In this document: positions 51,896 to 59,830 of the stretch, one piece after another
Layout of the letters: every line of letters starts with the position of its first letter
Position numbering within the stretch: position 1 is the first letter of the stretch
Source of the DNA: Niabella pedocola
GTDB lineage: Bacteria; Bacteroidota; Bacteroidia; Chitinophagales; Chitinophagaceae
Length of the DNA stretch: 64,000 nucleotides
Assembly: GCF_021044425.1 (NCBI RefSeq)
Contig: NZ_JAJNEC010000005.1
Span: 992,001 to 1,056,000 of the forward strand
Reading direction: 5' to 3'
The notes under the pieces: model-generated
Databases searched by the model: none
Told to the model about the DNA's origin: nothing
What the model saw: the letters and a program-made list of their open reading frames with translations, nothing else
Made by a program: the position numbers and the translations under genes

Positions 51896-52498
51896 TTATT
51901 CAATAAAAAATCTTCTGCGTTTTGGAGGTGCTTCAGTATTAATAACATCCGTTTGCGCTTCCGGCTTTTCATCCGGCGTCTGCGTATCCTTTAATGCTAC
52001 CGGATCGTTATCCGGAAAGATGGCCGCTTTTTGTACCGGTTCCCTGCTTAACCGGTATCGCACGTCCGGCATCCAGCAATCCAGCCACACGCCGTCTGCA
52101 CCCTCCGTATAAAACCGATCAAAAAACTCAAAAAAAAGCATGCGCTCCTTTTCACTCCATGCCGGAAATGCCTGCAACAATACGCGGGGATCCCAGATCC
52201 TGAAATAAACAGGGTCCTCCGTGGTTTCCGGATAAATGAACCGCTGCAGAAACTGCACCACCGCCACTCCCGGCTCGTCCGTTTCAAGCACCATACAATG
52301 ATCCAGCCGTATGAGCCCACTTTCCCTTCGCAGATCATAGAAATCGGAATCTACTTCAAAGAGATAAGGCGCCGCATCCCAGATCTGCTCATCATCCGTA
52401 CCAGCAAACAAGGACCAATAACGCGGATACCGCTGCAGGAGCCGGATCAGCGTATACTCTTCATTTAATGCCGTATCGTAACATAAAAACCGCACCAC
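51896..52498 (-). CDS. DUF4123 T6SS effector adaptor (Tap/TEC-like)
   Basis: This 200-residue protein matches DUF4123 in pattern: LLQRYPRYWSLFAGTDDEQI, AAPYLFEVD near the centre, and YFRIWDPRVLLQAFPAWSEK. A basic C-terminal tail is present (PPKRRRFFIE). DUF4123 proteins are adaptor chaperones that load effectors onto VgrG. It is encoded one base after vgrG and followed by PAAR, the usual order. The cognate effector should be nearby; the hydrolase-fold protein or the 218-residue protein are candidates. Confidence 0.82.
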   Translation of the reverse strand: MVRFLCYDTALNEEYTLIRLLQRYPRYWSLFAGTDDEQIWDAAPYLFEVDSDFYDLRRESGLIRLDHCMVLETDEPGVAVVQFLQRFIYPETTEDPVYFRIWDPRVLLQAFPAWSEKERMLFFEFFDRFYTEGADGVWLDCWMPDVRYRLSREPVQKAAIFPDNDPVALKDTQTPDEKPEAQTDVINTEAPPKRRRFFIE

Positions 52499-52499
52499 A

Positions 52500-54413
52500 T
52501 CAGTTTATTTTAACAAGTGCTCCGGTCAGGGACGCAATTCCATCGCCTTTCAGATCCAGCATGGCACCCGCCAGTTTTGCCTGCCCCGATCCGTTCAGAT
52601 CCAGTGCTGCGCTGGCATCCACTTTTATGTCTGCGGCCGACAGTTCTGCAGACACCTTACTTTCCATCGAAAGCTTATCATCGGCCTTTATATTTACATT
52701 TGTAGCCTTTATATTAATCTCAGCCGATTCGAGGTTTAGCGCCTGTTTCGCCTTGATATTGATGGTACCTTCCGAAGTAATATCCATTACGGTTCCGTCT
52801 TTTTGCATATCGATCTTAAGGATTACCGTACCGCCGCTTTTTACACCAATGGTAGCGCGGCCATTTTCTCCATCCAGGAATACCACCGAAAAATTATCGT
52901 CATCATTACCACTGGAGATCTTGATAATTTTTTGCTCCTTGCTTTTCAGCATATATAACCGGTTACCAATATCATTGTCAAAATCATCGGCCAGCATCAT
53001 CTCTCCTTTCTCATCATCCATTTCCAGTCTTCTGCCCGTTTTGGTGCCGATCCGTTTTACATGATTACCCTTTTCCGGTACGTCGGGTTTATGCTTTTCA
53101 GTATATAAGGCGCCAATCACATAGGGCCGCTCTGCATTGTTATCTGTAAAATGCACCATCACTTCATCATCTACTTCCGGAAGAAACCGGAATCCCTTAC
53201 GGCCACCTGCATGCGGTACTACCAGCGGGATCCATGGACTTTTTTCATCATCGCTCATCCAGGGAAATTTCACCTTCACCCGGGCCATGCCGGCGTCGTC
53301 CTCGTTATCGGTAACAATCCCCACCTGGGAAACCGCCCGGGGAAAAACGGAGGCATTTGCATAGGGCGGAATTTCCGACTCAAAGGGCACCGCTGTAAAG
53401 TGATTGCTGTAGTGATCTGCGCGCATAGCGCTGTGATGAATCTGTGTGATGATGAACCGCTTCCCACCCGAGTCATCCTGGTCCTTGATCTGAATGATCC
53501 GCCCGATTGCCAGCTGGTTGTTGCGGGTACTGCCGGTTATGGCGGCCGAAGCCGTATAGCGGGACTGCTGGTCGATCCGGAAAATATAGTCCATCAGCTC
53601 CTGGTCAAAACCAGACGCTACAAAATCATCGCCCCGGGTTTCCAGCGCCTTCTTCCCCGCGTCCTGGGCCGCTTTGAGCATGGCGTTATCCGGTACCGCT
53701 TCTTCTTTCGAAGACCGAAGGGTTTCCCCCTTAAAACTATCCGTACCCACCACGGCCCTCGGGTTTCGCAGCACATGGGCATGAATATTCAGGTTAAACA
53801 CATCATCCGGAGCAAACAGCTCAATGGGCTGCCCGTCCGGCTTTTTTCCAAATACAAAATTTTCACCGTCATAATAAGCCCACTCGCCAAAACGCATTGC
53901 CAGCGAAGTGGTAAAATCAAATAAGGTTTGATTGTATTGAACGGTATAATGCAGGGGACGGGTATACTGGGGGTCTTTTTTTACCAGCGACTTGAGCGCC
54001 GAGTCCATATACGCCTTATCCATCACATCTGAAAGCGTTTGTTTATAAAAGGAATGATATTCCGGTATCTTGCTGATCTTACAGAACAGGCCCGAGCCAC
54101 TGATCTGGAATTCGTAATAATGTTCATCCACGAGCGATGAATTCACGGATTCCACAACCCCTTTGAACCGGTGGCGGGATGCATCGCTGCTGTCCTTGAA
54201 CTCAATCTGGAGCTCCTTTCCTAAAACCGCCTTCTTAAAGTCAATAATCGCATCCAGGGTGGCATGATCATCGGCTGCCCGCATCGAAAAAGAGAACTGG
54301 TTAACCTTTACCAGCGCCTCATCCAGCAGCAGATTGGAAAACAAAACGGGCTGACTGTTTTGATACCCCTGGATGATAATTTCCGTTTTACTTAAAATGG
54401 CGTCGTTCGACAT
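52500..54413 (-). CDS. vgrG: T6SS spike protein VgrG (TssI)
   Basis: From the ATG at 54413 (MSNDAILSKTEIIIQGY) the protein is 637 residues; the open frame upstream adds 16 unlikely residues. It has gp27-like domains (about 1-330), then the gp5-like OB fold (GIVTDNEDDAGMARVKVKFP, RFLPEVDDEVMVHFTDNNAE) and a C-terminal triple-stranded beta-helix. The beta-helix shows as short repeats such as INIKAKQALNLESAEINIKA. There is no C-terminal enzyme domain. It is the first gene of the leftward operon. With PAAR it forms the puncturing spike. Confidence 0.93.
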   Translation of the reverse strand: MSNDAILSKTEIIIQGYQNSQPVLFSNLLLDEALVKVNQFSFSMRAADDHATLDAIIDFKKAVLGKELQIEFKDSSDASRHRFKGVVESVNSSLVDEHYYEFQISGSGLFCKISKIPEYHSFYKQTLSDVMDKAYMDSALKSLVKKDPQYTRPLHYTVQYNQTLFDFTTSLAMRFGEWAYYDGENFVFGKKPDGQPIELFAPDDVFNLNIHAHVLRNPRAVVGTDSFKGETLRSSKEEAVPDNAMLKAAQDAGKKALETRGDDFVASGFDQELMDYIFRIDQQSRYTASAAITGSTRNNQLAIGRIIQIKDQDDSGGKRFIITQIHHSAMRADHYSNHFTAVPFESEIPPYANASVFPRAVSQVGIVTDNEDDAGMARVKVKFPWMSDDEKSPWIPLVVPHAGGRKGFRFLPEVDDEVMVHFTDNNAERPYVIGALYTEKHKPDVPEKGNHVKRIGTKTGRRLEMDDEKGEMMLADDFDNDIGNRLYMLKSKEQKIIKISSGNDDDNFSVVFLDGENGRATIGVKSGGTVILKIDMQKDGTVMDITSEGTINIKAKQALNLESAEINIKATNVNIKADDKLSMESKVSAELSAADIKVDASAALDLNGSGQAKLAGAMLDLKGDGIASLTGALVKIN

Positions 54414-54699
54414 GTGTTGTGATTTAAGCCGGCTTTTAAACAGATGAAATGAACCTTCCACTGTATATTATAAGGTACGTTAAACGGATTGGATACCCGC
54501 AGCATACCTGTTGTCCTTTCCTAGATTACACCGCTTGCTATTGCCTAGTTTACAGAATAGGTTTTATTCTTCGTAAAAATAGATCATTGCCCTGCTACAA
54601 ACCATCGCTATTATTAGGTATAGCTGCCCCCCGGCTTTTTTTCTACTTTTGGTTATCCAGATGAAATTGATCTGGTCATGATGTCGCAATTAAAACAAC
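54414..54699. promoter_or_regulatory. Divergent control region of the T6SSiii locus
   Basis: This gap between vgrG (leftward) and the tssG-led operon (rightward) must hold both promoters. A -7 box TACTTTTG lies at 54644-54651 on the plus strand. No equivalent was found for the minus strand within about 150 bases of vgrG. Confidence 0.5.
54644..54651 (+). promoter_or_regulatory. Probable -7 box of the rightward T6SS operon
   Basis: TACTTTTG matches TAnnTTTG, 48 bases before the start of the tssG-like gene. No -33 TTTG is seen at the expected distance. Confidence 0.4.
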
Positions 54700-55593
54700 A
54701 TGAGCTCCCGGGGTCACCATATTATGAAACCTCCGTTTCGCGCAGAAGCCATATGCGCGGGGCTGATTGAGTCAGGAGTAGACCTGGGAAAAATCACCGT
54801 CCATGCAAAAGGTGGTTTTAAAAAAAGCTTTAGTAGTGACGTGTCTGAAATGGTCGCAACCGAAACTGACTGTTCATTTGAGATGGTTGTGAACCGGGAT
54901 GGCATCTATGATAAGCTTCCCGAGGGTCTTTTTCATCAAACGAGGGGAAACAGCCGGGTACGCACTGTTCAGGATGCTGTAGACGAGCACAAGCGGTTCA
55001 AAGAGGAAGAGCGGCAGGCCCGGAGTTTCTTTGCCCCGATTGAGCAGCTGCTGTTCCGGTACCAGGTTTTTGTGGAAGCCGAAGAGCGGGACGCATTGTT
55101 CACCTTGCAAAGCGGGAGGAGGGACCCGGCATGGTTCCGGTTTTGGAATTTTAATGACCCACTCCCGGAGGAAGAAGCGGGCCGGATGCTGCAGCTGATG
55201 CCGTATCTCCAGTTTATTAAAGGAGATCCCGCATCCACGGAGGCCGCACTGGGGTATATCCTGAATAAGAACGTAGCGCTGAGGCAGGAGGAACATACAA
55301 GCGGTATTGCCATGCAACGCCCGGCAACACTGGCCGAAATGCATATGGGAATCAACAGCGCGCTGGGGCAGAACACCCATGAGCTTTTTCCGTGCTGGAT
55401 CTTCACCATTGAAGGAGCATCGAGCAATGAAATGCAGCCATTTGTTAAACAACCCGGCAAAACGACCATTCTTCAAAAATTTGAGGACCTCTTTATCCCG
55501 TTCGAAATGGACGTGCAGTTTGAATTTGAAATCCGGGAAGAAGCGGCGGGCAAAGACCTTGGCGCGGTATTAGGCTACGGAGCCCATATTTAG
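54700..55593 (+). CDS. tssG: Probable T6SS baseplate subunit TssG (T6SSiii type)
   Basis: This 297-residue soluble protein begins at ATG 54700, or at the ATG 54724 (MKPPFRAEAICAGLIESG). The start is consistent with TssG, which opens with a similar helix. The central part has ARSFFAPIEQLLFRYQVFVE and RFWNFNDPLPEEEAGRMLQL. The C-terminal part has AEMHMGINSALGQNTHELFP, reminiscent of the LGxNxxLG element of TssG, and FEMDVQFEFEIREE. Position next to tssN and tssK, and the absence of another tssG candidate, support the call. Family assignment is moderate because T6SSiii TssG is divergent. Confidence 0.68.
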   Translation: MSSRGHHIMKPPFRAEAICAGLIESGVDLGKITVHAKGGFKKSFSSDVSEMVATETDCSFEMVVNRDGIYDKLPEGLFHQTRGNSRVRTVQDAVDEHKRFKEEERQARSFFAPIEQLLFRYQVFVEAEERDALFTLQSGRRDPAWFRFWNFNDPLPEEEAGRMLQLMPYLQFIKGDPASTEAALGYILNKNVALRQEEHTSGIAMQRPATLAEMHMGINSALGQNTHELFPCWIFTIEGASSNEMQPFVKQPGKTTILQKFEDLFIPFEMDVQFEFEIREEAAGKDLGAVLGYGAHI

Positions 55594-55633
55594 CCGGGGA
55601 CTTTATAAACATTTATTTCAAAACTTCAACAAT

Positions 55634-56485
55634 ATGGCGTTAAAGTTTTTTATACTCTACGCAGGGATTTTTCTTTTCTCTTCACTGGCGATAATACCCA
55701 TTATCCGGCAAATGAGCAGCACCTTCAGCAATATGGGTAAAAAGCCGTGGATCTTTAGTTTTATCACAGCGGCCCTTTCCTCCGGTATCGCATTTGCCAT
55801 TACTTATACCACCCAAAACCTGTTTACCACGTTCTGGCTGCTCAGTGCCGTTTTCCTGCTGCTGGGTATCCTTTTTTTATTACTGGTACATAAAAAATAT
55901 TTCCGTGCCCGGCGCGACAACCGGAACAAACAATTATTTGCAGAATTGCTCTTTGGTTTTTCCATCCTGTTCCTTTGTGTAGCCATCTTCTCTTCACTGC
56001 AATATTTTCTGAAGGACCGGAACTTTATGTACTTCCCCGTATTGCTTTGCATGCTGTTCTTTTTTATTCCCATTTTGCTGCTTCACACGTTTGATGCCGC
56101 CATCAGTATCCCTTCGCCGGATTATACTGCCTGGAACTACCCGCAGCAGGAAATTGAAATGCCGGATGAAAAAGAAGGGGAGCACCTGTATGTGATCTGG
56201 TTTGAAATCGCCAAAAAAATCACCGGCGATCAGCAGCGTACTTTTTTCAGGGGAAAGGCTCCGGAGGATATGCTGCTGGGCGATCTGTTCTATCATTTTA
56301 TTAACGAGTATAATGAAGACCATAGTGAAACCCCCATTGAATATACCAGCCAGGGAAAAGCAGCGGAATGGATGTTTCGCACCCGACCAAAATGGTACCG
56401 CTTTTCCAGGGTGCTGAACGCTACCACAACGGTGGCTCAGAATCATATAAAAGAAAATACCATTATTATTTGTGAACGCGTTTAA
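55634..56485 (+). CDS. tssN: T6SSiii membrane protein TssN
   Basis: This 283-residue protein has four hydrophobic helices (about residues 3-24, 36-57, 62-83 and 98-145 in two segments). A soluble C-terminal domain follows from about 175, with HLYVIWFEIAKKITGDQQRT, DMLLGDLFYHFINEYNE and AEWMFRTRPKWYRFSRVLN. This fits TssN, one of the Bacteroidota-specific T6SS components TssN-R that stand in for the TssJLM complex of other T6SS subtypes. The C-terminal domain is probably cytosolic and may contact the baseplate. It lies 40 bases after tssG and 23 before tssK. Confidence 0.8.
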   Translation: MALKFFILYAGIFLFSSLAIIPIIRQMSSTFSNMGKKPWIFSFITAALSSGIAFAITYTTQNLFTTFWLLSAVFLLLGILFLLLVHKKYFRARRDNRNKQLFAELLFGFSILFLCVAIFSSLQYFLKDRNFMYFPVLLCMLFFFIPILLLHTFDAAISIPSPDYTAWNYPQQEIEMPDEKEGEHLYVIWFEIAKKITGDQQRTFFRGKAPEDMLLGDLFYHFINEYNEDHSETPIEYTSQGKAAEWMFRTRPKWYRFSRVLNATTTVAQNHIKENTIIICERV

Positions 56486-56508
56486 TCATTCTTTTCAAAA
56501 GCTAAAAC

Positions 56509-57660
56509 ATGGACAACGGATTTAATTTTTTACGTGTGAACTGGTCGGATGGTATGAAGCTGAACAAGGAACTGTTTATTGCGCAGGATAATGCCGCTGC
56601 GGCTACTGCCTACCAGCTTCGTGCAACCACGCTTTCGCCCATCCGGTACGGGTTGATCCCGGATGAAAAAAATTTCAATGTGCGACTGGCCATCGACAAT
56701 CAGCATACCCTCAGGGTATCGGTGCTTGCGCTAAAAGCGCTTACACGGTCCGGGGTACCGGTTATCATCGATGCCTTTACAGATGCCGCCGCAACCGACG
56801 GAGTGCCGGCCGTGTCATTGGAGCTCAACAGCAGTCAGCCCGCTACCGGATGGGTTGTATTACTGGCGAAACCATTTGAAAGGAATCCTGCAGGCACCAT
56901 TGACCCCGATGAAACGCCGGCCCGTTTTCCTTTTGTGAAATCCGGATACAGCGTACAGATCGCCGATGAACGGAACATTCAGCAATACGATCAGCATCCC
57001 CTGGCGATCATCATTGGCAAGATCATCATAAACGGGAATGGCGCGCAAGTTGACGAAGAATACATTCCCCCCTGCATGGCACCTGCAGCCTCACCGGACC
57101 TGCTGGGCCTGCATGCCGAACTGGATCAGTTCCTGGCCGGACTTGAGCAATCCTGCTCTATGATCGTGCAGAAAATTTATAAAAAAAGTCAGCAGAATGC
57201 CTTGTCCGAACTGGCGCGCTTCCTCTGCGACCGCATGATGCTCTTCCTCGGCCAGGTGATAACGGAGTACCGCTGGAGCATCATCCATGAATCACCGGCA
57301 AAAATGCTCAGCCATATTGCGGCACTGGCCAGGGTTATTAAAAACACCATCGACCTGCGCATCGGATCGGGGAAAGACGAACTGATGAGCTACCTGTGCG
57401 AGTGGTGCGAACTGAACCAGGGAGAGCTGGAAGGCTTGCTGAGTGAAATGGCATTGCTGCGTTACAACCACTATGATATCAATGAAAATATCCGGCAGGT
57501 TATACAGTTTGCCAAAGTGATCGGGAAACTCTTCACCACGCTGAGCAACCTGGAATTCATCGGCAAACGAAAGGACTCCGGATTGTTTGTAAAAGAAGAG
57601 CAGTCTTTTCCGGTGAATGATACCAATGCGCCCAAACCCAAGCGAAGATTTTTCGGTTAG
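56509..57660 (+). CDS. tssK: T6SS baseplate subunit TssK
   Basis: This 383-residue protein begins with the TssK signature VNWSDGMKLNKELFIAQDNA and IRYGLIP (the general motif WxEGxxLxxxHF). A long middle beta-rich shell follows (to about 180), then a helical neck from 185 (LLGLHAELDQFLAGLEQSCS) and a C-terminal helical head (LRYNHYDINENIRQVIQFAK), ending in a basic PKPKRRFFG. TssK links the baseplate to the membrane complex. Its size is below the 440 of classical TssK, as usual for the subtype. Confidence 0.86.
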   Translation: MDNGFNFLRVNWSDGMKLNKELFIAQDNAAAATAYQLRATTLSPIRYGLIPDEKNFNVRLAIDNQHTLRVSVLALKALTRSGVPVIIDAFTDAAATDGVPAVSLELNSSQPATGWVVLLAKPFERNPAGTIDPDETPARFPFVKSGYSVQIADERNIQQYDQHPLAIIIGKIIINGNGAQVDEEYIPPCMAPAASPDLLGLHAELDQFLAGLEQSCSMIVQKIYKKSQQNALSELARFLCDRMMLFLGQVITEYRWSIIHESPAKMLSHIAALARVIKNTIDLRIGSGKDELMSYLCEWCELNQGELEGLLSEMALLRYNHYDINENIRQVIQFAKVIGKLFTTLSNLEFIGKRKDSGLFVKEEQSFPVNDTNAPKPKRRFFG

Positions 57661-57714
57661 CAGCCGGAGCTGTTCACTATTGATCCTATAATCAACTTAA
57701 AAAAAGAGCATTTC

Positions 57715-58236
57715 ATGAAACCCAATAATACCAACGAAAGAAGCAGTGCATTTGCCCGGTTCCTGCTTTTCTTTTTCCTGACCGTTGCGCTTATTGTTAC
57801 TACCATATTTTTTGGCATCCGGATCCCCTATGCGGAGAACGAAAAACTCCGCGAGCAACTGGCCATCATCGAAAAAGAAAACCAGTTCCGCGATCATTTT
57901 GCAACAGATATGTTACAAACGCAATCCCTCTTGGACACGGTTAACATGGACCCCGCAAAATCGGGATTGATCGATGGGCGTATCACCCAAAAGATCCAGG
58001 ACATGGATGCGCAATTGAATAAGAATGAAACCAGTTCAAAAGAAATTTACACGCAGATCATCAAATCGCTGAATAATACACAAACCGATAAAAAGGGATT
58101 AAGAGCCGCCAGCAGCAAAGACTCTGTGGTGGCGATGTACAACGCACAGATCCAGGAGCTGAAGAACTCGCTTACGAAATGGCAGGATTCCTATAAACAA
58201 CTGGAGATGCAGAACCTGCTGCTGCGTCAAAAATAG
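57715..58236 (+). CDS. tssO: T6SSiii membrane-anchored coiled-coil protein TssO
   Basis: This 173-residue protein has one N-terminal membrane helix (FARFLLFFFLTVALIVTTIFF) followed by a long periplasmic helix with heptad pattern (EKLREQLAIIEKENQFRDHF and, later, QIQELKNSLTKWQDSYKQLE). This is the TssO design: a single anchor and a coiled coil. TssO belongs to the Bacteroidota-specific trans-envelope set. It lies 54 bases after tssK and 26 before tssP. Confidence 0.82.
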   Translation: MKPNNTNERSSAFARFLLFFFLTVALIVTTIFFGIRIPYAENEKLREQLAIIEKENQFRDHFATDMLQTQSLLDTVNMDPAKSGLIDGRITQKIQDMDAQLNKNETSSKEIYTQIIKSLNNTQTDKKGLRAASSKDSVVAMYNAQIQELKNSLTKWQDSYKQLEMQNLLLRQK

Positions 58237-58262
58237 CCGGATGATCTTAAATCTTTTACTGT

Positions 58263-59354
58263 ATGCATTTTGTATATACCAAACAATGGGGCCGGCTGGA
58301 TTTCAGGGTATGGATCTCCCTGATCATGGTGGCGGTAGTTACGTTGGCGCTGCTTGGTTATAAAGTAGCCACCAATGTTTCCTGTCCCGAATTTGAGCTA
58401 AAGACCACCAGTAATATCAACCATATTTCGGAAGGGCCGCATACGTACTTTGTAAATGAACAAGTGCGCTTTTTTGCCACCCGCAATGATGCCAGCCTTA
58501 TGGTTACCTGGAACTTTGGTGATAAATCGGCTACGCAGATCGGCGCATCGGTAACCCATAGCTTTATCAAAGAAGGAAACTATCTTGTTACCGCTATTAT
58601 TAACGGGCGTTGCTCCGAATCCATAAATATCCGCGTGATCCAAAACAGTACATTGATCAGCACCAGCAACAGCCCCCAGATTAACCGTATTGTTTCAGAT
58701 GATGTGGTTGCCACCGGCGATAAAGCGGTATTCAATACCACTGCTGAATCGGCCAATTATAACTGGAGTGTACAGGAGCTGCCTGAAATGGGACAGCAGG
58801 CTACCAAGGCCGCAACATTCATTTTTACAAAAGCGGGCACTTTCACGGTGATCCTGAAACTGGACCAGGGGACTTCCTATCAAAAAATCATTCAGGTTAC
58901 CGATCCGTTGGGACCCGCCGACAATACCACATCCAGCATACCATTGCCGCCAGGACCGGCTGAAGTAGGGCCACCCCCGCTTCCGGTGGAGGCACCTGAG
59001 AAAAAACCGGAAGAAGCAAAACAGGAAGCGCCGAAGCCTGCTTCCCAGGAGCCCGCGCCCGCCGCAGCAAAAGTGTACGATCAACTGCCCGAGCCAGCCA
59101 TACAGGCGATGCTTGAAGAGGTTGCGGAGGGTAAAAAAACGATCGCAGATTTTAACAACATTCTTTGTAACGGAGCCGGTACCAAGGTAATGGCCAACAA
59201 CCAGTCCACCAGCTTTGCGGCACTCTGCAACGAACTGAAAGAAAAAAAGGGGCTGCCATTGTTAAAAAGAAAAAAGAGGATCCAGTCCTTTAAGGTAGTA
59301 AGGGACCCGGCAAATGGCAATTGTGTAAAAATCATCTACATCACCTACAAGTAA
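58263..59354 (+). CDS. tssP: T6SSiii PKD-domain membrane protein TssP
   Basis: This 363-residue protein has one N-terminal membrane helix (about residues 17-37), then two tandem PKD-like beta-sandwich domains. In the first the hallmark is VTWNFGDKSATQIGASVTHS; in the second, NYNWSVQELPEMGQQATKA. A proline/glutamate-rich linker (about 225-270) leads to a C-terminal domain with LEEVAEGKKTIADFNNILCN and RKKRIQSFKVVRD. This is the TssP layout: cytoplasmic N-terminus, periplasmic PKD domains. It probably spans the periplasm to meet the outer-membrane parts TssQ and TssR, which are not in this window. Confidence 0.82.
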   Translation: MHFVYTKQWGRLDFRVWISLIMVAVVTLALLGYKVATNVSCPEFELKTTSNINHISEGPHTYFVNEQVRFFATRNDASLMVTWNFGDKSATQIGASVTHSFIKEGNYLVTAIINGRCSESINIRVIQNSTLISTSNSPQINRIVSDDVVATGDKAVFNTTAESANYNWSVQELPEMGQQATKAATFIFTKAGTFTVILKLDQGTSYQKIIQVTDPLGPADNTTSSIPLPPGPAEVGPPPLPVEAPEKKPEEAKQEAPKPASQEPAPAAAKVYDQLPEPAIQAMLEEVAEGKKTIADFNNILCNGAGTKVMANNQSTSFAALCNELKEKKGLPLLKRKKRIQSFKVVRDPANGNCVKIIYITYK

Positions 59355-59365
59355 ATGGTATACGC

Positions 59366-59794
59366 GTGAAAGAATATTTAAAATTACCGCTGCGGTTCGA
59401 CCAGTTTTTCGACCGGAAAAAGCTGCCGTCCTGCGGACTGGTAGATTCGATCTACCGGAACCTGCACCTGATCATCACCACCGCCCAGGGAGAAAACAAA
59501 ACAGATACGGCATATGGGGCTTCCTTCTGGGAAACCGACTACGATATCCACCTTGATAATGATTCACGGAAAGAACTGATCGTAGACAATCTGAAAAAAC
59601 AGATCGCTCTTTATGAAAAAAGGCTGAGCCATGTAGACGTAAACGTAGAGGTAAAACTCGCCGTGCTTAAAACACAAAGCGCCGATCTTCCAAGAAGAAA
59701 AATCGAAATCACGGTGAGCGGCCAGATCCAGAAAACCCTGGAGCCTTTCCGTTTTCAAACCGGTTTGTTCATCGGACCGCTTACGTTGGATTAA
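59366..59794 (+). CDS. tssE: T6SS baseplate wedge subunit TssE (gp25-like)
   Basis: The frame is open upstream into tssP, but the likely start is GTG 59366 (MKEYLKLPLRFDQFF), 11 bases after the tssP stop. The 142-residue product has the gp25/TssE core: SIYRNLHLIITTAQGENK, DTAYGASFWETDYDIHLDND with the conserved FG-containing loop region, and VDVNVEVKLAVLK. TssE is part of the wedge that starts sheath polymerisation. The call is firm from pattern and operon position. Confidence 0.87.
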   Translation: MKEYLKLPLRFDQFFDRKKLPSCGLVDSIYRNLHLIITTAQGENKTDTAYGASFWETDYDIHLDNDSRKELIVDNLKKQIALYEKRLSHVDVNVEVKLAVLKTQSADLPRRKIEITVSGQIQKTLEPFRFQTGLFIGPLTLD

Positions 59795-59830
59795 TGACTG
59801 CACACTGTATTCACACAACCCGATTTAACT